The position numbers and the translations under genes are program-made. The notes under the pieces are model-generated. The model was not told the origin of the DNA. It ran no database searches and saw nothing but the letters and a program-made list of their open reading frames with translations. This document shows positions 32,509 to 42,000 of a stretch of DNA of 64,000 bases, in pieces (the stretch's first letter is position 1; every line of letters begins with the position of its first letter). The DNA is from Agromyces ramosus (lineage in GTDB: Bacteria; Actinomycetota; Actinomycetes; Actinomycetales; Microbacteriaceae): positions 844,685 through 908,684 of the forward strand of contig NZ_SGWY01000002.1 of the NCBI RefSeq assembly GCF_004216665.1, given 5' to 3'.

Positions 32509-35262
32509 GAGCGGCTCGTACTTCGGGAGGGTGGTTCTCAGCGCCCTGCGCGAATTGATCTGGAGCTTCATGAAGACCTTCTTGAGGTGCCATTCGACCG
32601 TACGGGGACTCAGGTACAGCGTGGCGCCGATCTCGGCGTTCGTCCTCCCGTCGGCAGCCAGTCGCGCCACGTGCGCCTCCTGAGGGGTGAGCCCCTCGTG
32701 CTGTGCCTCCGTGCGCTTGCGCACCGTCGCTCCGGTCGCGAGCAGCTCATCCCGGGCGCGTTCCGCGAAGCCCTCAGCGCCCAGGTCGGTGAACATCGAG
32801 TGTGCCGTCCGGAGTTGCTCGCGGGCGTCGACCCGCCGGCCCTCGCGTCGAAGCCACTCACCGTACAGGAGATGCGCACGCGCCACCTCCGGACGCAGAC
32901 GAGTCGTGCTGAGCCGTTCGATCGCCGTGACGTAGTGCGGTTCCGCCTCCGCTGCGTCGCTGAGCAGGGCGGTCGACCGCTCCGAGATGCCGATCGCCCA
33001 TTCGGTGCCGCCCACGCTCGCGCTCGCCGTGAGTCGCCGGAGGGAATCCGCCGCTCGCTCCGGCTGGCCGAGCCTCGCGGCCGCCTCGATGAGCTCCGCC
33101 GAGGCGAAGATGGAGACGAACCAGTCGGGCCATGCATCCCATGCTCGCTGAGCGGCATCCAGGGCCTCGTCATATCTCCGCAGGCCGTTCAGGAACACGG
33201 CGCCGGTCCAGTGCGCCCATTGGAGCCCGAAGCCGGATCCGCTCGCGCGGGCCTTCCGCGTGGCTTCCTCCAGCAGGGTGAAGCCCGCGGATTCACGACC
33301 GCGAAGTGCTGCCAGCAGCATCGCACCGAATGGGGGAACCCGACTGCCGATCGCCTGGTTCACGGCATCCGCCTCGGCACACAGTCGCAGGGCGGCTTCG
33401 AACTGCCCCGTCAGCGCCATCGTGATCGCGGAACCGTTCAGACCGAACGCGAGGGGGGTCAGTGCGCCTGCATCTCGCGCCAGCTGCAACTGCCGCGTCG
33501 TGATCTCGTTCCGGACCTCGAAGTCCCAGAGCTCGAGTGCGGCGCATGACGCGATCACACTCCACCGCATCCCCCGGTCCACCGGGAGGTTCTCGACGAG
33601 GAATTCGCTGAGCGCGCGACGGAGCGCGGGTGCTGCCGCCTCGCGACCGTCGGTCATCAGCACGGACATCCCGTGCAGGAGGAGATCCGTACCGTGCTGA
33701 TCGTCTCGGAAGAGTCGCCGTCCGCGAACGACGCGCGAGACCTCGCGCATGTTGGCTCCGGCCCGATCGCCGGCGAAGAGCGCCGCTCCCCATGCATCGA
33801 GATAGGCCTCGCGAGCCACAACCGGATCGAGGGGCTCCAGCCGCTCGGCCGCGGCGACCAGGAGAGCGGGCACTTCCTCGAGCGCTCCCGAGGCCGACAC
33901 GATCTGGGCCCGGATCAGGTCGGCGCGAGCGCGCTGAAGCTCGTCGAGCCCGGATGCGTCGGCCGTCTGGAGTACGTGCAGCGCGGACGCGAACTCGCCT
34001 GCGTGCAGGCTCGCCTGGGCTGCCGCGAGGGCGCGTTCCGCCCGCACGGCGGGGTCGTTCGTCAACTCGACCGAGCGCGCGAGGAATGCTGCAGCTGCGG
34101 AGAGACCGCCTCGGGCGCGCGCGCGCCCCGCCGATCGCTCCAGTTCCGTGGCGACGGCCTCGTCCGGCACGACGGTCGCAGCAGCGAGATGCCACGCGCG
34201 CCGATCGGGATCGGCCTCCGGGTCGATGGACTCCGCGAGGGCGAGGTGCGCGGCGCGCCGGTCCTGCGCCGACGCCGCTCGGTAGATCGCGGAACGCACG
34301 AGCGGATGTCGGAAGCGCACGCCGCTGTCGACGGCCAGGAGGCCCTCGCTCTCCACGGCCTCCGCAGCCGCGGCATCGATGCCGAGACGTTCCGCGGCCC
34401 GCCAGAGCAGTATCGGATCGTCAGTGGGCTCGGCCGCGGCGAGGAGGAGCAGAAGTCGCGCCTCCGTGGAGAGTGCCTCCAGACGAGCGACGAAGGCCTC
34501 TTCGATTCGCTCGGGCAGCTCGCGCTCGTCGTGCAGGACGAAGGCACCCGGGAGCTGCGTCGAGCTCAGTCGCCGCGGCAGCTCGAGCAACGCGAGCGGA
34601 TTGCCGCGGGTCTCCGTGAGGAGGCGATCGCGCACGCGCGCGTCGAGTCGGCCGGGGATGACCGTCTGGAGGAGTTCGCGAGCGTCGTCCTCGGCGAGAC
34701 CTTCCAGCCGCAGTTCCGGCAGTCCGTCGAGTTCGCGATTCGCGGCGGGCTCCCGCACGGCGAAGACCATGCCGATCGAATCCGCGAGCAGCCGTCTTGC
34801 AACGAAGGCGAAGGCTTGCCCGGAGGCGCTGTCGACCCATTGCGCATCATCGATCAGGCAAAGCATCGGCTGCTGCGCAGCGGACTCCGAGAGGAGGCTC
34901 AGCGCAGCGAGCGACACGAGGAACGGGTCGGGGGTCGCGCCGTCGATGAGCCCCAGCGCAACGCTCAGCGCCACCTCCTGCGGTCGAGGGAGCGAGCCCA
35001 CTCGTTCGAGGATCGGCCGACAGAGCTGATGCAGGGACGCGAACGGCAGCTGCATCTCCGACTGCACGCCGGCCGTACGGAGAAGCTGGAGGCCAGCGGC
35101 GTGATCGGCGCAGTGGCGCAGAAGGCTCGTCTTGCCCACCCCGGCTTCGCCGCGGATCACCAGGACTGCCCCATGACCGCCTCGTGCTTCGGCAAGGAGA
35201 TCCTCCAGCAGCTTCAGCTCGCGCGCACGACCCAGCAGCAGCCGGTCATCGTGTACGCCCAT
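32500..35262 (-). CDS. Large ATP-binding LuxR-family regulator (LAL)
   Basis: 920 residues. An N-terminal AAA/STAND-like ATPase has Walker A GEAGVGKTS (38-46, IRGEAGVGKTSLLRHCADHA) and Walker B MLCLIDDAQWVD. A long helical, TPR-like middle (~300-850) follows. The C-terminal LuxR helix-turn-helix is LTPQEAHVARLAADGRTNAE, then GATLYLSPRTVEWHLKKVF. LAL proteins are ligand-triggered transcription activators, often of secondary metabolism or sugar use. ATG 35262 follows AAGGAGG by seven bases. It converges on the quinone oxidoreductase, and the epoxide hydrolase pair may or may not be its target. Length is typical of the group. Confidence 0.87.
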   Translation of the reverse strand: MGVHDDRLLLGRARELKLLEDLLAEARGGHGAVLVIRGEAGVGKTSLLRHCADHAAGLQLLRTAGVQSEMQLPFASLHQLCRPILERVGSLPRPQEVALSVALGLIDGATPDPFLVSLAALSLLSESAAQQPMLCLIDDAQWVDSASGQAFAFVARRLLADSIGMVFAVREPAANRELDGLPELRLEGLAEDDARELLQTVIPGRLDARVRDRLLTETRGNPLALLELPRRLSSTQLPGAFVLHDERELPERIEEAFVARLEALSTEARLLLLLAAAEPTDDPILLWRAAERLGIDAAAAEAVESEGLLAVDSGVRFRHPLVRSAIYRAASAQDRRAAHLALAESIDPEADPDRRAWHLAAATVVPDEAVATELERSAGRARARGGLSAAAAFLARSVELTNDPAVRAERALAAAQASLHAGEFASALHVLQTADASGLDELQRARADLIRAQIVSASGALEEVPALLVAAAERLEPLDPVVAREAYLDAWGAALFAGDRAGANMREVSRVVRGRRLFRDDQHGTDLLLHGMSVLMTDGREAAAPALRRALSEFLVENLPVDRGMRWSVIASCAALELWDFEVRNEITTRQLQLARDAGALTPLAFGLNGSAITMALTGQFEAALRLCAEADAVNQAIGSRVPPFGAMLLAALRGRESAGFTLLEEATRKARASGSGFGLQWAHWTGAVFLNGLRRYDEALDAAQRAWDAWPDWFVSIFASAELIEAAARLGQPERAADSLRRLTASASVGGTEWAIGISERSTALLSDAAEAEPHYVTAIERLSTTRLRPEVARAHLLYGEWLRREGRRVDAREQLRTAHSMFTDLGAEGFAERARDELLATGATVRKRTEAQHEGLTPQEAHVARLAADGRTNAEIGATLYLSPRTVEWHLKKVFMKLQINSRRALRTTLPKYEPLAG

Positions 35263-35567
35263 GCGGAGGCCTCCTTGCCAACCGCTCCTCACGACCCTGA
35301 GGCCGCCGAACGGCTGATACACGACGTTGCATCGCTGTCGAGCCGAGCCGGCGGGCGGCGGCACCGAGGGCACGAGATGAGGAAGTCTCGCTTGGCTCGG
35401 AGTGTAATCCGAGGGCATGATCCGCCGCAAACACGTCCGACGGCCAGTGGCTTCACCGGGTGCGAGCCCGGCGGTCCAGCGGCGAGGCTGCATCCACATC
35501 ACACCGCGCCGGCATCGTTCCCCGCGTCATTCGCACGACCTACGGTTGGCGACCCACCCCCGGCGTC
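35263..35567. other. Region upstream of the LuxR gene
   Basis: 305 bases between the LuxR start and the stop of the split permease (both minus strand). It contains a 6-bp inverted repeat CTCGGA-GTGTAA-TCCGAG at 35396-35413, a possible operator of the LuxR promoter. Nothing else is supported. Confidence 0.5.
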
Positions 35568-35999
35568 CTAACGATCGAGCTGCAGGCGGCGCCAGGCGAG
35601 TACCGTAGCCGGCCAGAAGGCGACGGGGACGATCATGGCGCACGCGAGCTGGACCAGGTTGACCGTCTCCGGCGAGATCGCCCACATCGCTGGCGCCGCG
35701 AAGGGCATCCAGCCGCCTGCCCCTGACACCACACCGAACTGGGCTATCACGACGATGCCGACACCGGACGCGATCCCGGAGAGAAGGCCGCGCCCGAGCG
35801 TGGATACCCAACCGACAGGGATCGCGATGAACGTCGACAGTACCGTGAGTAGGAAGATCCGGCCCAGGGAGGCGAATGCGGTTCGGTCCGGAAGTCCGTA
35901 CCCAAGGCCGATGCCCACTACCGCGACCACGAGCACCAGGATGGCGCCGGTCGCCGAACCCCAGATGACGAACACGAGAAGCTTCGCCGATGCGATCAC
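35568..35999 (-). pseudogene. ABC-2 type permease, 3' half (split gene)
   Basis: 143 residues from GTG 35999, four hydrophobic segments (residues ~7-30, 45-68, 72-100, 115-135). It is the C-terminal half of a single ~254-residue ABC-2 permease of the BcrB/NosY kind; the N-terminal half is 35996-36328. The halves meet at a G5 run (CCGGGGGTGATC). The first frame ends there in TGA, while adding one G would read PISRG directly into VIASAKLL, the continuity seen in intact family members. The GTGA overlap might allow reinitiation, so function is not excluded. A sequencing indel in the G run is the simplest alternative. Confidence 0.6.
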
Positions 36000-36328
36000 C
36001 CCCGGCTGATCGGCTGAGCGAACAGGGCCGCGATCGTGCCGTCCGCGAATTCGCGACCGACGATCCAGCTGAGTGCCACGGCGAAGGCGATGAGCCCACC
36101 CGCGGCGGCGATCTGGGTGACGACATTCGTCAGCAGTGGCCAGCCCTCGTGCCGGCCGAATGGGGCGAGCCGAGCGATGATCTGCTCGTTACCTGATCGC
36201 AACGCGAGCACCATGCTGACGGTCAGTGCTGCAGTCCCGATGACCAGTAGCAGGCTGATCATGCGGAAGACGAGGGAGGCCGCGGCCTTACGTGTCTCTG
36301 TTGCGATGGCGATTCCGAGGCTGTTCAT
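35996..36328 (-). pseudogene. ABC-2 type permease, 5' half (split gene)
   Basis: 110 residues with two hydrophobic segments (~20-42 and 68-90), ending in EFADGTIAALFAQPISRG and TGA. The FADGTI-x-x-LFA-x-P-x-SR motif normally sits in the middle of the permease, just before the third helix, so the chain is cut. ATG 36328 overlaps the ATPase stop by ATGA. Together with the ATPase and the second half it would form a bacitracin/lantibiotic-type exporter. Confidence 0.6.
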
Positions 36329-37044
36329 GCGCGGGTCTCGTCATCCGCGAGCACCGCGGCGAAGAAAGCACGCTCGATGTCAGGGGTGGAAGGTTCGAGT
36401 GTTCCGATGATCGAGCCACGGTTCATGACGCTGATACGGTCGGCGACGCGGGTGACCTCGTCGAGGTGATGGCTCGATACGAGCACAGCTGCTCCGTCGT
36501 TCCGCCGCCGGCGAATCGCCTCCCGCACCAGGATGACTCCGGCCGGGTCGAGTGCATTGGTGGGTTCATCGAGCACGACGAGCCCTGGGTTGTGCTGCAA
36601 TGCCGCCGCGACGCCCAGCCGCTGCTTGTTTCCGAGCGAGAGCCGGCCGGCGCGCACATTCGCGAACGATGCGAGGCCGAATTCCTCTACTGCTGCGCCG
36701 ACCATGTTGCCGACAGCTGACGGAGCTGTGAGTCTGAGCTGCGCGGCCATCTTGAGGTTGGAGGTGGTGTCGAGCTCGGCGTACGCGAACGGCGTCTCGA
36801 CGAGGTGGCCGACGCTCGCCCACGCGGACGATACGACGGCACCAACGCCGACGCCATCGATCGTGACGCTGCCGCTATCGGGCCGCAGCATGCCGAGCAT
36901 GAGGCGCATGAGTGTGGTCTTGCCCGCGCCGTTGAGCCCGACGAGCGCGTGCACCTCGCCCTGCTCGACAACGATCGATACATTTTTCACGCCGACGCCT
37001 CCCGCGAAGGCGCGTGAGACAGCTCTCGTCTCGAGTCGCGTCAT
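36325..37044 (-). CDS. ABC transporter ATP-binding protein
   Basis: 239 residues. Walker A GLNGAGKTT (36-44), signature LSLGNKQRLGVA, Walker B LVVLDEPTNALDP and the H-loop VLVSSHHLDEV are all intact. The sequence belongs to the BcrA/CcmA-like exporter group working with ABC-2 permeases, such as those for antimicrobial peptides. ATG 37044 follows CGGAG; the frame is open to 37083. Its stop overlaps the split permease (ATGA). The ATPase remains intact while its permease is split, which suggests that the permease break is recent, decoded by frameshift, or an error. Confidence 0.85.
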   Translation of the reverse strand: MTRLETRAVSRAFAGGVGVKNVSIVVEQGEVHALVGLNGAGKTTLMRLMLGMLRPDSGSVTIDGVGVGAVVSSAWASVGHLVETPFAYAELDTTSNLKMAAQLRLTAPSAVGNMVGAAVEEFGLASFANVRAGRLSLGNKQRLGVAAALQHNPGLVVLDEPTNALDPAGVILVREAIRRRRNDGAAVLVSSHHLDEVTRVADRISVMNRGSIIGTLEPSTPDIERAFFAAVLADDETRA

Positions 37045-37363
37045 GGGAACTCCGATGTCGAACATGAGTGATCGATCGACCACCCGCCGACCAGACTTCC
37101 CGGCGCTCCACAGGCGACACTACCTGCGATCGTCTTCCCGCGGCCGTCGCGAGGCGTCGTTACCGGTCATGGCTGCGGCGCAGGCTGCTTGTGAATCGCT
37201 GTCCCCCGCAACCGATCGCACCGTGAACGCGCTCGGCAACCAGACCGAGGATCTGAACTGGCTGCACGACTACTCACCCTTCAGCTGGGCCTACGGCGCC
37301 GACCCGCTCACCGACGGGTGGCACTGGCGACAGAACCTGAACCCGTGACCCGATGGATCCACC
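37045..37363. other. Intergenic region with a decayed ABC-permease tail
   Basis: 319 bases between the ATPase start and the stop of the epimerase gene (both minus strand). Only the plus-strand fragment at 37172-37348 is recognisable; no promoter for the ATPase gene could be assigned with confidence. Confidence 0.4.
37172..37348 (+). pseudogene. Possible 3' remnant of an ABC-2 permease
   Basis: The plus-strand frame ends VNALGNQTEDLNWLHDYSP, then FSWAYGADPLTDGWHW and a stop. The SP-F/Y-x-W-x-Y/F-G-x-x-P-L-x-x-G-W/D pattern resembles the C-terminal part of large actinobacterial ABC permeases. No start, no membrane helices and no upstream partner are present, so I read it as a relic on the strand opposite the intact exporter genes. 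Confidence 0.3.
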
Positions 37364-38803
37364 CTACGCATCGACGACCTGGGCGAGGAACGTGTTGCGC
37401 TCGGCCTGCCGTGCGTACCCCGCGACATCCGTCACGCACGCCGGGCACCAGTGGCCGCCCGTCAGCACGAGGCGCGGGCTCGCAGCGAACTCGTGGTCGA
37501 AGCCGCAGCACCAGGTGAGCGGGCTAGCGATGTCGCCCCGCTGGAACCGCGTGGTCAGCAGGGCCCCGCCGCGGTGTGCCGCGACCGTGGCGTAGTCGTG
37601 CGACGTCCACTCGGGCGGCGGCGTGTGCTCGTCGTAGCCGTGGTCGAGCAGGGTCGGCATGCGCGACGGCTGCGGGTCCTCGAAGGTCGACCAGTCGCCG
37701 ATCGCCTCCCACGCCTCGAACGAGCCGAAGTGCGCGGCGATCTCGGCCTCGTCGCGGCGGGCGATGGCGTGCATGGTGCCGCGGGGCTTGCGAGTGAGCG
37801 GCTTCATGACGAGGTGCTTGACGATCCAGGCGGGCACGCGGCCCGCCGAGCGCACCGACGCCGGCGCGGCGGCGATCGCCCGATCGAGCGCATCGTCGAA
37901 CGTGTCCCGCCGGAACGGCACGATCTCCTCCAGCCGGTCGCTGTCGGCGTACCACTGGCCGTGGAAGTTGCCGGTTGCGAACCAGTTCCGGTCGTACCAG
38001 CGGCGGATGTCGCGCACGCCCATCGCGCCGCCGATCGCGGTCTGCAGCTCCCAGTTCGCCAGGCGCCATCCGTCGCCGCCGCCGATGTTGTAGATCCCGC
38101 CCCAGAACTCGTCGGGCACATCGGGCTCGCAGACGTTCGCGAGCAGCCGTGCGGAGTCCTCGGCGCTCACCCACTCCATGACCGCGCCGAACGGCGAGTG
38201 CGTCATGATCGGGTCGCGGATCTCGAGCATGCCCGGGTGGAAGATGCCGGTCTGCCGTAGCTGCGCCCACTTCGGCAGGCCGGAGTCGACGAGGAGTCGC
38301 TCGGCGACGACCTTGCTCTGCCCGTACTCGTCGAACTGCGACACACGGATCGGGTCGCCGACGCGGCCCCAGTGGTGCGGCGGGTTGCGGTTGCCGGTCT
38401 GGGCGACGGTGCCGACGCCGACGACCGCGACGGCGGCAGGGTCGGGAAGTGCCTTCACCGCGGCGATGATGTTGCGCATGCTGCCGACGTTCACGCGGTG
38501 CGCGAGCTCCGGCTGCTCGTCGGCGAGCGGCGACACGATCGCGCCGACGTGCAGCACGATGTCGATCCGGCGAACGCAGGCGGCGACGGCCGCGGCATCC
38601 GTCAGGTCGCCCCATGCCACCTCGAGGTTCTCCATGCCGTCGAACTCGGCGAGCGCCGCCCGGTCGCGATCGGTGGGCATCGCGAACGCGAGAACGGTCA
38701 TGCGGTCGGCGCGCTTGGAGAACTCGCGAAGGGCGGCTCGCCCCCAGTTGCCGGTGGCGCCGGTGAGCAGCACGCGCGTGCGGTCGCCGCGGTCGTCGGT
38801 CAT
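37364..38803 (-). CDS. NAD-dependent epimerase/dehydratase with cysteine-rich C-terminal extension
   Basis: 479 residues. The extended SDR domain has TGATGNWG (14-21) for NAD binding and the Y160-x3-K164 pair (EYGQSKVVAERLL). The region RFHPGML-like substrate pocket (GIFHPGMLEIRDPI) follows. After ~330 the chain continues for ~150 residues with WCCGFDHEF and HWCPACVTDV, a possible metal site not found in ordinary epimerases. ATG 38803 follows AAGGAG. It may act on a sugar nucleotide or aglycone. Its neighbours upstream are the hydrolase fragment and the GH78-GH3 gene, and it could be the last gene of that leftward unit. Confidence 0.75.
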   Translation of the reverse strand: MTDDRGDRTRVLLTGATGNWGRAALREFSKRADRMTVLAFAMPTDRDRAALAEFDGMENLEVAWGDLTDAAAVAACVRRIDIVLHVGAIVSPLADEQPELAHRVNVGSMRNIIAAVKALPDPAAVAVVGVGTVAQTGNRNPPHHWGRVGDPIRVSQFDEYGQSKVVAERLLVDSGLPKWAQLRQTGIFHPGMLEIRDPIMTHSPFGAVMEWVSAEDSARLLANVCEPDVPDEFWGGIYNIGGGDGWRLANWELQTAIGGAMGVRDIRRWYDRNWFATGNFHGQWYADSDRLEEIVPFRRDTFDDALDRAIAAAPASVRSAGRVPAWIVKHLVMKPLTRKPRGTMHAIARRDEAEIAAHFGSFEAWEAIGDWSTFEDPQPSRMPTLLDHGYDEHTPPPEWTSHDYATVAAHRGGALLTTRFQRGDIASPLTWCCGFDHEFAASPRLVLTGGHWCPACVTDVAGYARQAERNTFLAQVVDA

Positions 38804-38879
38804 GCGATCTCCTTCGGATTGTTGGGTTCGACGGATGCCGCGGCCTGCCGTTCGGTCGGGCGGTCCAGGTTCGGCCGGG

Positions 38880-39020
38880 CTACCAGCGCTCGAGCCAGCG
38901 GACGGCGTGTTCGATGCCGTCGTCGAAACCCGCGGTGCGCGGTCGGTCGAGGAACCCGTGCGATGACTCCGGCACGACCTGGTGCACGTCGGCCCGGGAA
39001 CCGACGTCCGCGAGCGTCAT
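38880..39020 (-). pseudogene. Alpha/beta hydrolase C-terminal fragment
   Basis: 46 residues, MTLADVGSRADVHQVVPESS, then HGFLDRPRTAGFDDGIEHAV and RWLERW. The E-S-S-H-G-F...FDDGIEHAVRWL pattern is the C-terminal end of acetyl-esterase-like alpha/beta hydrolases, with the catalytic His. The nucleophile and oxyanion parts are absent. Its ATG overlaps the GH78-GH3 stop as ATGA, so an internal deletion apparently joined the original start to the gene end. Confidence 0.55.
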
Positions 39021-42000
39021 GCCGGCGCACCCGACTCCGCGAGGCTCAGCGCGATGAGCTGCTCGAGCGCCTCGTCCGGGATCTCCACGCCGGGGAACCT
39101 CGCGAACTGCCCCATCGGCATGGAGTCGACCAACTTGAGCATGTCCGCGTTCGCCTCGGCGGCGGCCTGCTGCTCGGGCGTGGCGTTCGCCATCATGCCG
39201 TGCATGAGCGCAGGCCCGACGACGGGGTGGCCGAACCACTCCTTGACGGTCGACTCGAGGCTGAGCGGCTTGGGCCGGTCGACGTCGCCCTCGAGGGTGA
39301 GCTCACGGCGCTCGACGATGTGGGCGACCGAGCGACCGAGCTCGACCGCGTACGTGCCGGGCTCGACCCACCAGCGGTCGCCCGTGACGTCCCAGAACGC
39401 GAAGGCGCGGCGCTCGAGCGCGATCTCGACGGCGGATGCCTCGCCCGCCTCGAGGTGCACCTTCGCGAAGCCCGCCAGCTCGCGAACCGGCCGCCGCACG
39501 GCCGACGACGCGGGCGAGACGTACAGCTGCACGACCTCGGCGCCCGTCACCGCGCCGGTGTTGCGCACGGTGACCCGAGCGACCGCGGTGTCGGGTCCGG
39601 TCGCCTCGACCTCGAAGGACTCGTGCGCGAACGTCGTGTAGCTCAGGCCATGGCCGAACGGGTACCGCACGGGCCGATCGGCGGTCGCGTAGTACCGGTA
39701 GCCGACGAAGACGCCCTCGCCATAGCGGACGACCTCGTTCTCGCCGGGGAAGTTGAGGTACGACGGGCTGTCCGAGAGCGCCAGCGGGATGGTCTCCGCC
39801 AGCCGGCCCGACGGAGACACCGCGCCGGTGAGGACGTCGGCGAGCGCGCCGCCCACGGCCTGGCCGAGCGCCCAGCCCTCGACGATCGCGTCGACGCGGT
39901 CGTGCCACGGCTCGAGCGAGACCACACCGCCGTTCATGAGCACGACGACGGTCCTCGGGGCGGCGCTCGCCACCGCCTGGATCAGCGCGACATGATCGGC
40001 CGGCAGGTCGAGGTTCTCGCGGTCGAAGCCCTCCGACTGGTCATGCTCGTGCAGGCCGACGAATACCAGGGCGACCTCGGCGGCCTCGGCCGCGTCGCGC
40101 GCCTCGGCGAGCAGCGCGTCGGCGTCGGCGTCGGCGTCGGCCGCGCGCGACACGCCGGGCGCGTAGACCACGTGCGCATCGCCGAGCGCGCGGCGCAACT
40201 CGTCGAGCGGCCGGTCGACCCGGATCGCGTTGACGTTCGAGCTGCCGCCGCCCTGGTACTGCGGGGCGACCGCGAACTCGCCGACGACGGCGACCCGCTG
40301 TCCGGCGCGCAACGGAAGCGTCTCGTGCTCGTTGCGCAGGAGCACCACGGACGCCGCGGCCGCACGCCGCGCGAGTGCGTGGTGCGCCTCGGCGTCGGCC
40401 TGCGCGACATCGCCGGGCTCGGTGGCGCCCTCGGCCGGCGCCGTGCGCTCGGCGAGCCTGCGCAGCCGCTCGACCGCGCGCTCCACGATCGCCCGGTCGA
40501 GCCGTCCCTCGCGCACTGCGGCGACGATCGCTGCCGTGCCCTCGTCGCCGGTCCCGGGCATCTCGAGGTCGAGCCCGGCGGCGAGCGCCTCGACACGGTC
40601 CTTGATCGCCCCCCAGTCCGAGAGGACGAGTCCGTCGAAGCCCCATTCGTCGCGCAGCAGCCTGGTGAGCAGCCAGCGGTTCTCCGAGGCGAACACGCCG
40701 TTGATCGCGTTGTACGCGCTCATGACGGTCGTCGGCGCGGCCTCCCTCACGACCTGCTCGAACGCCGGCAGGTAGATCTCGCGCAGTGTACGTGCGTCGA
40801 CCTCGGCGCTCACGCGCATCCGAGCGGTCTCCTGGTTGTTGACCGCGAAGTGCTTGAGGGACGTGCCGACGCCCTCGCCCTGCACCCCGCGGATCCACTC
40901 GGTCGCGATCGCGCCCGTGAGGCGCGGGTCCTCCGAGAGGTACTCGAAGTTGCGGCCGCCCAGCGGCGAGCGCTTGATGTTCACGCCCGGACCGAGCACG
41001 ACGTCGACGCCGAGCGCGCGCGCCTCACGGGCGATCGCGGCGCCGACCTCGCGCGCGAGCGCCGGGTCCCAGCTGGAGCCGAGCGCGACCCCGGGCGGGA
41101 AGCACGTCGCCGGTACGCTCGCGTTGAGCCCGAGGTGGTCCTCGCCCTCTCGCTGCAGGCGGATGCCGTGCGGGCCGTCGCTGACGGTGAGCGAGCGGAT
41201 GCCGCTGCCGTCACGGGTGCGCCAGAAGTCCTCGCCCGTGAGCAGCGTGGCCATCGCCTCGAGCTCCGCATCCTCCGCGGCGGCCTCCTCGGCTGCGGGC
41301 TCGGACGCGGTCGGTACATCGGCCGGCGCCTCCTCGCCTGCCGACACGGCCGCGAAGCCGCGCTCGAGGTCGGCGAGCACCTCCTCCGAGCGCGGCAGCA
41401 TGCCGGCGACCTGGCGTGGGGTCATGTCGTCCTGTCCGCGCAGGCCGCCGGTCATGTGCTCGGCCGCCTCGGGCACGTACTTGGTGACGACCCCCATGAA
41501 CACCGCCATGGCCGCGCGGTCGTCGACGAGGTCGCCGAAGCGCGTGTCGACAGTCACCGCGGGTCGCTCGTCGGGGTCGACCTGGAACGGCTCGGCGAAG
41601 CGGTACTCGCCGTGGGCGACGACGTGCGTCACGCCCGACGGCAGCACGACGTCGGCGGTCGCGCCGACGGGAATGGTCACGCGCAGCTCGAGCGCGCCGT
41701 CGGCGAGCGTCCATGCCGAGCTGGCCTCGCCGTACGGGGTGTGGAGCGAAGCGGACGCCTCGGTGAGCCCGCGGCGCGGCGGTTGCGGGGCGATGCGCAG
41801 GCGACGGTAGCCCGGCGCCGCAGGGGCGAGGCCCGCGACCACCCGGTGGAGCCAGTCGGCGACCGCGCCGAACGCGTAGTGGTTGAACGAGGTCATGCCG
41901 CTGGGGTGCACGGTCCCGTCGGGCAGCAGCGAGTCCCACCGCTCCCAGATGGTGGTGGCGCCATGCGTGACGGCGTAGAGCCACGACGGGTTCTCGGTCG

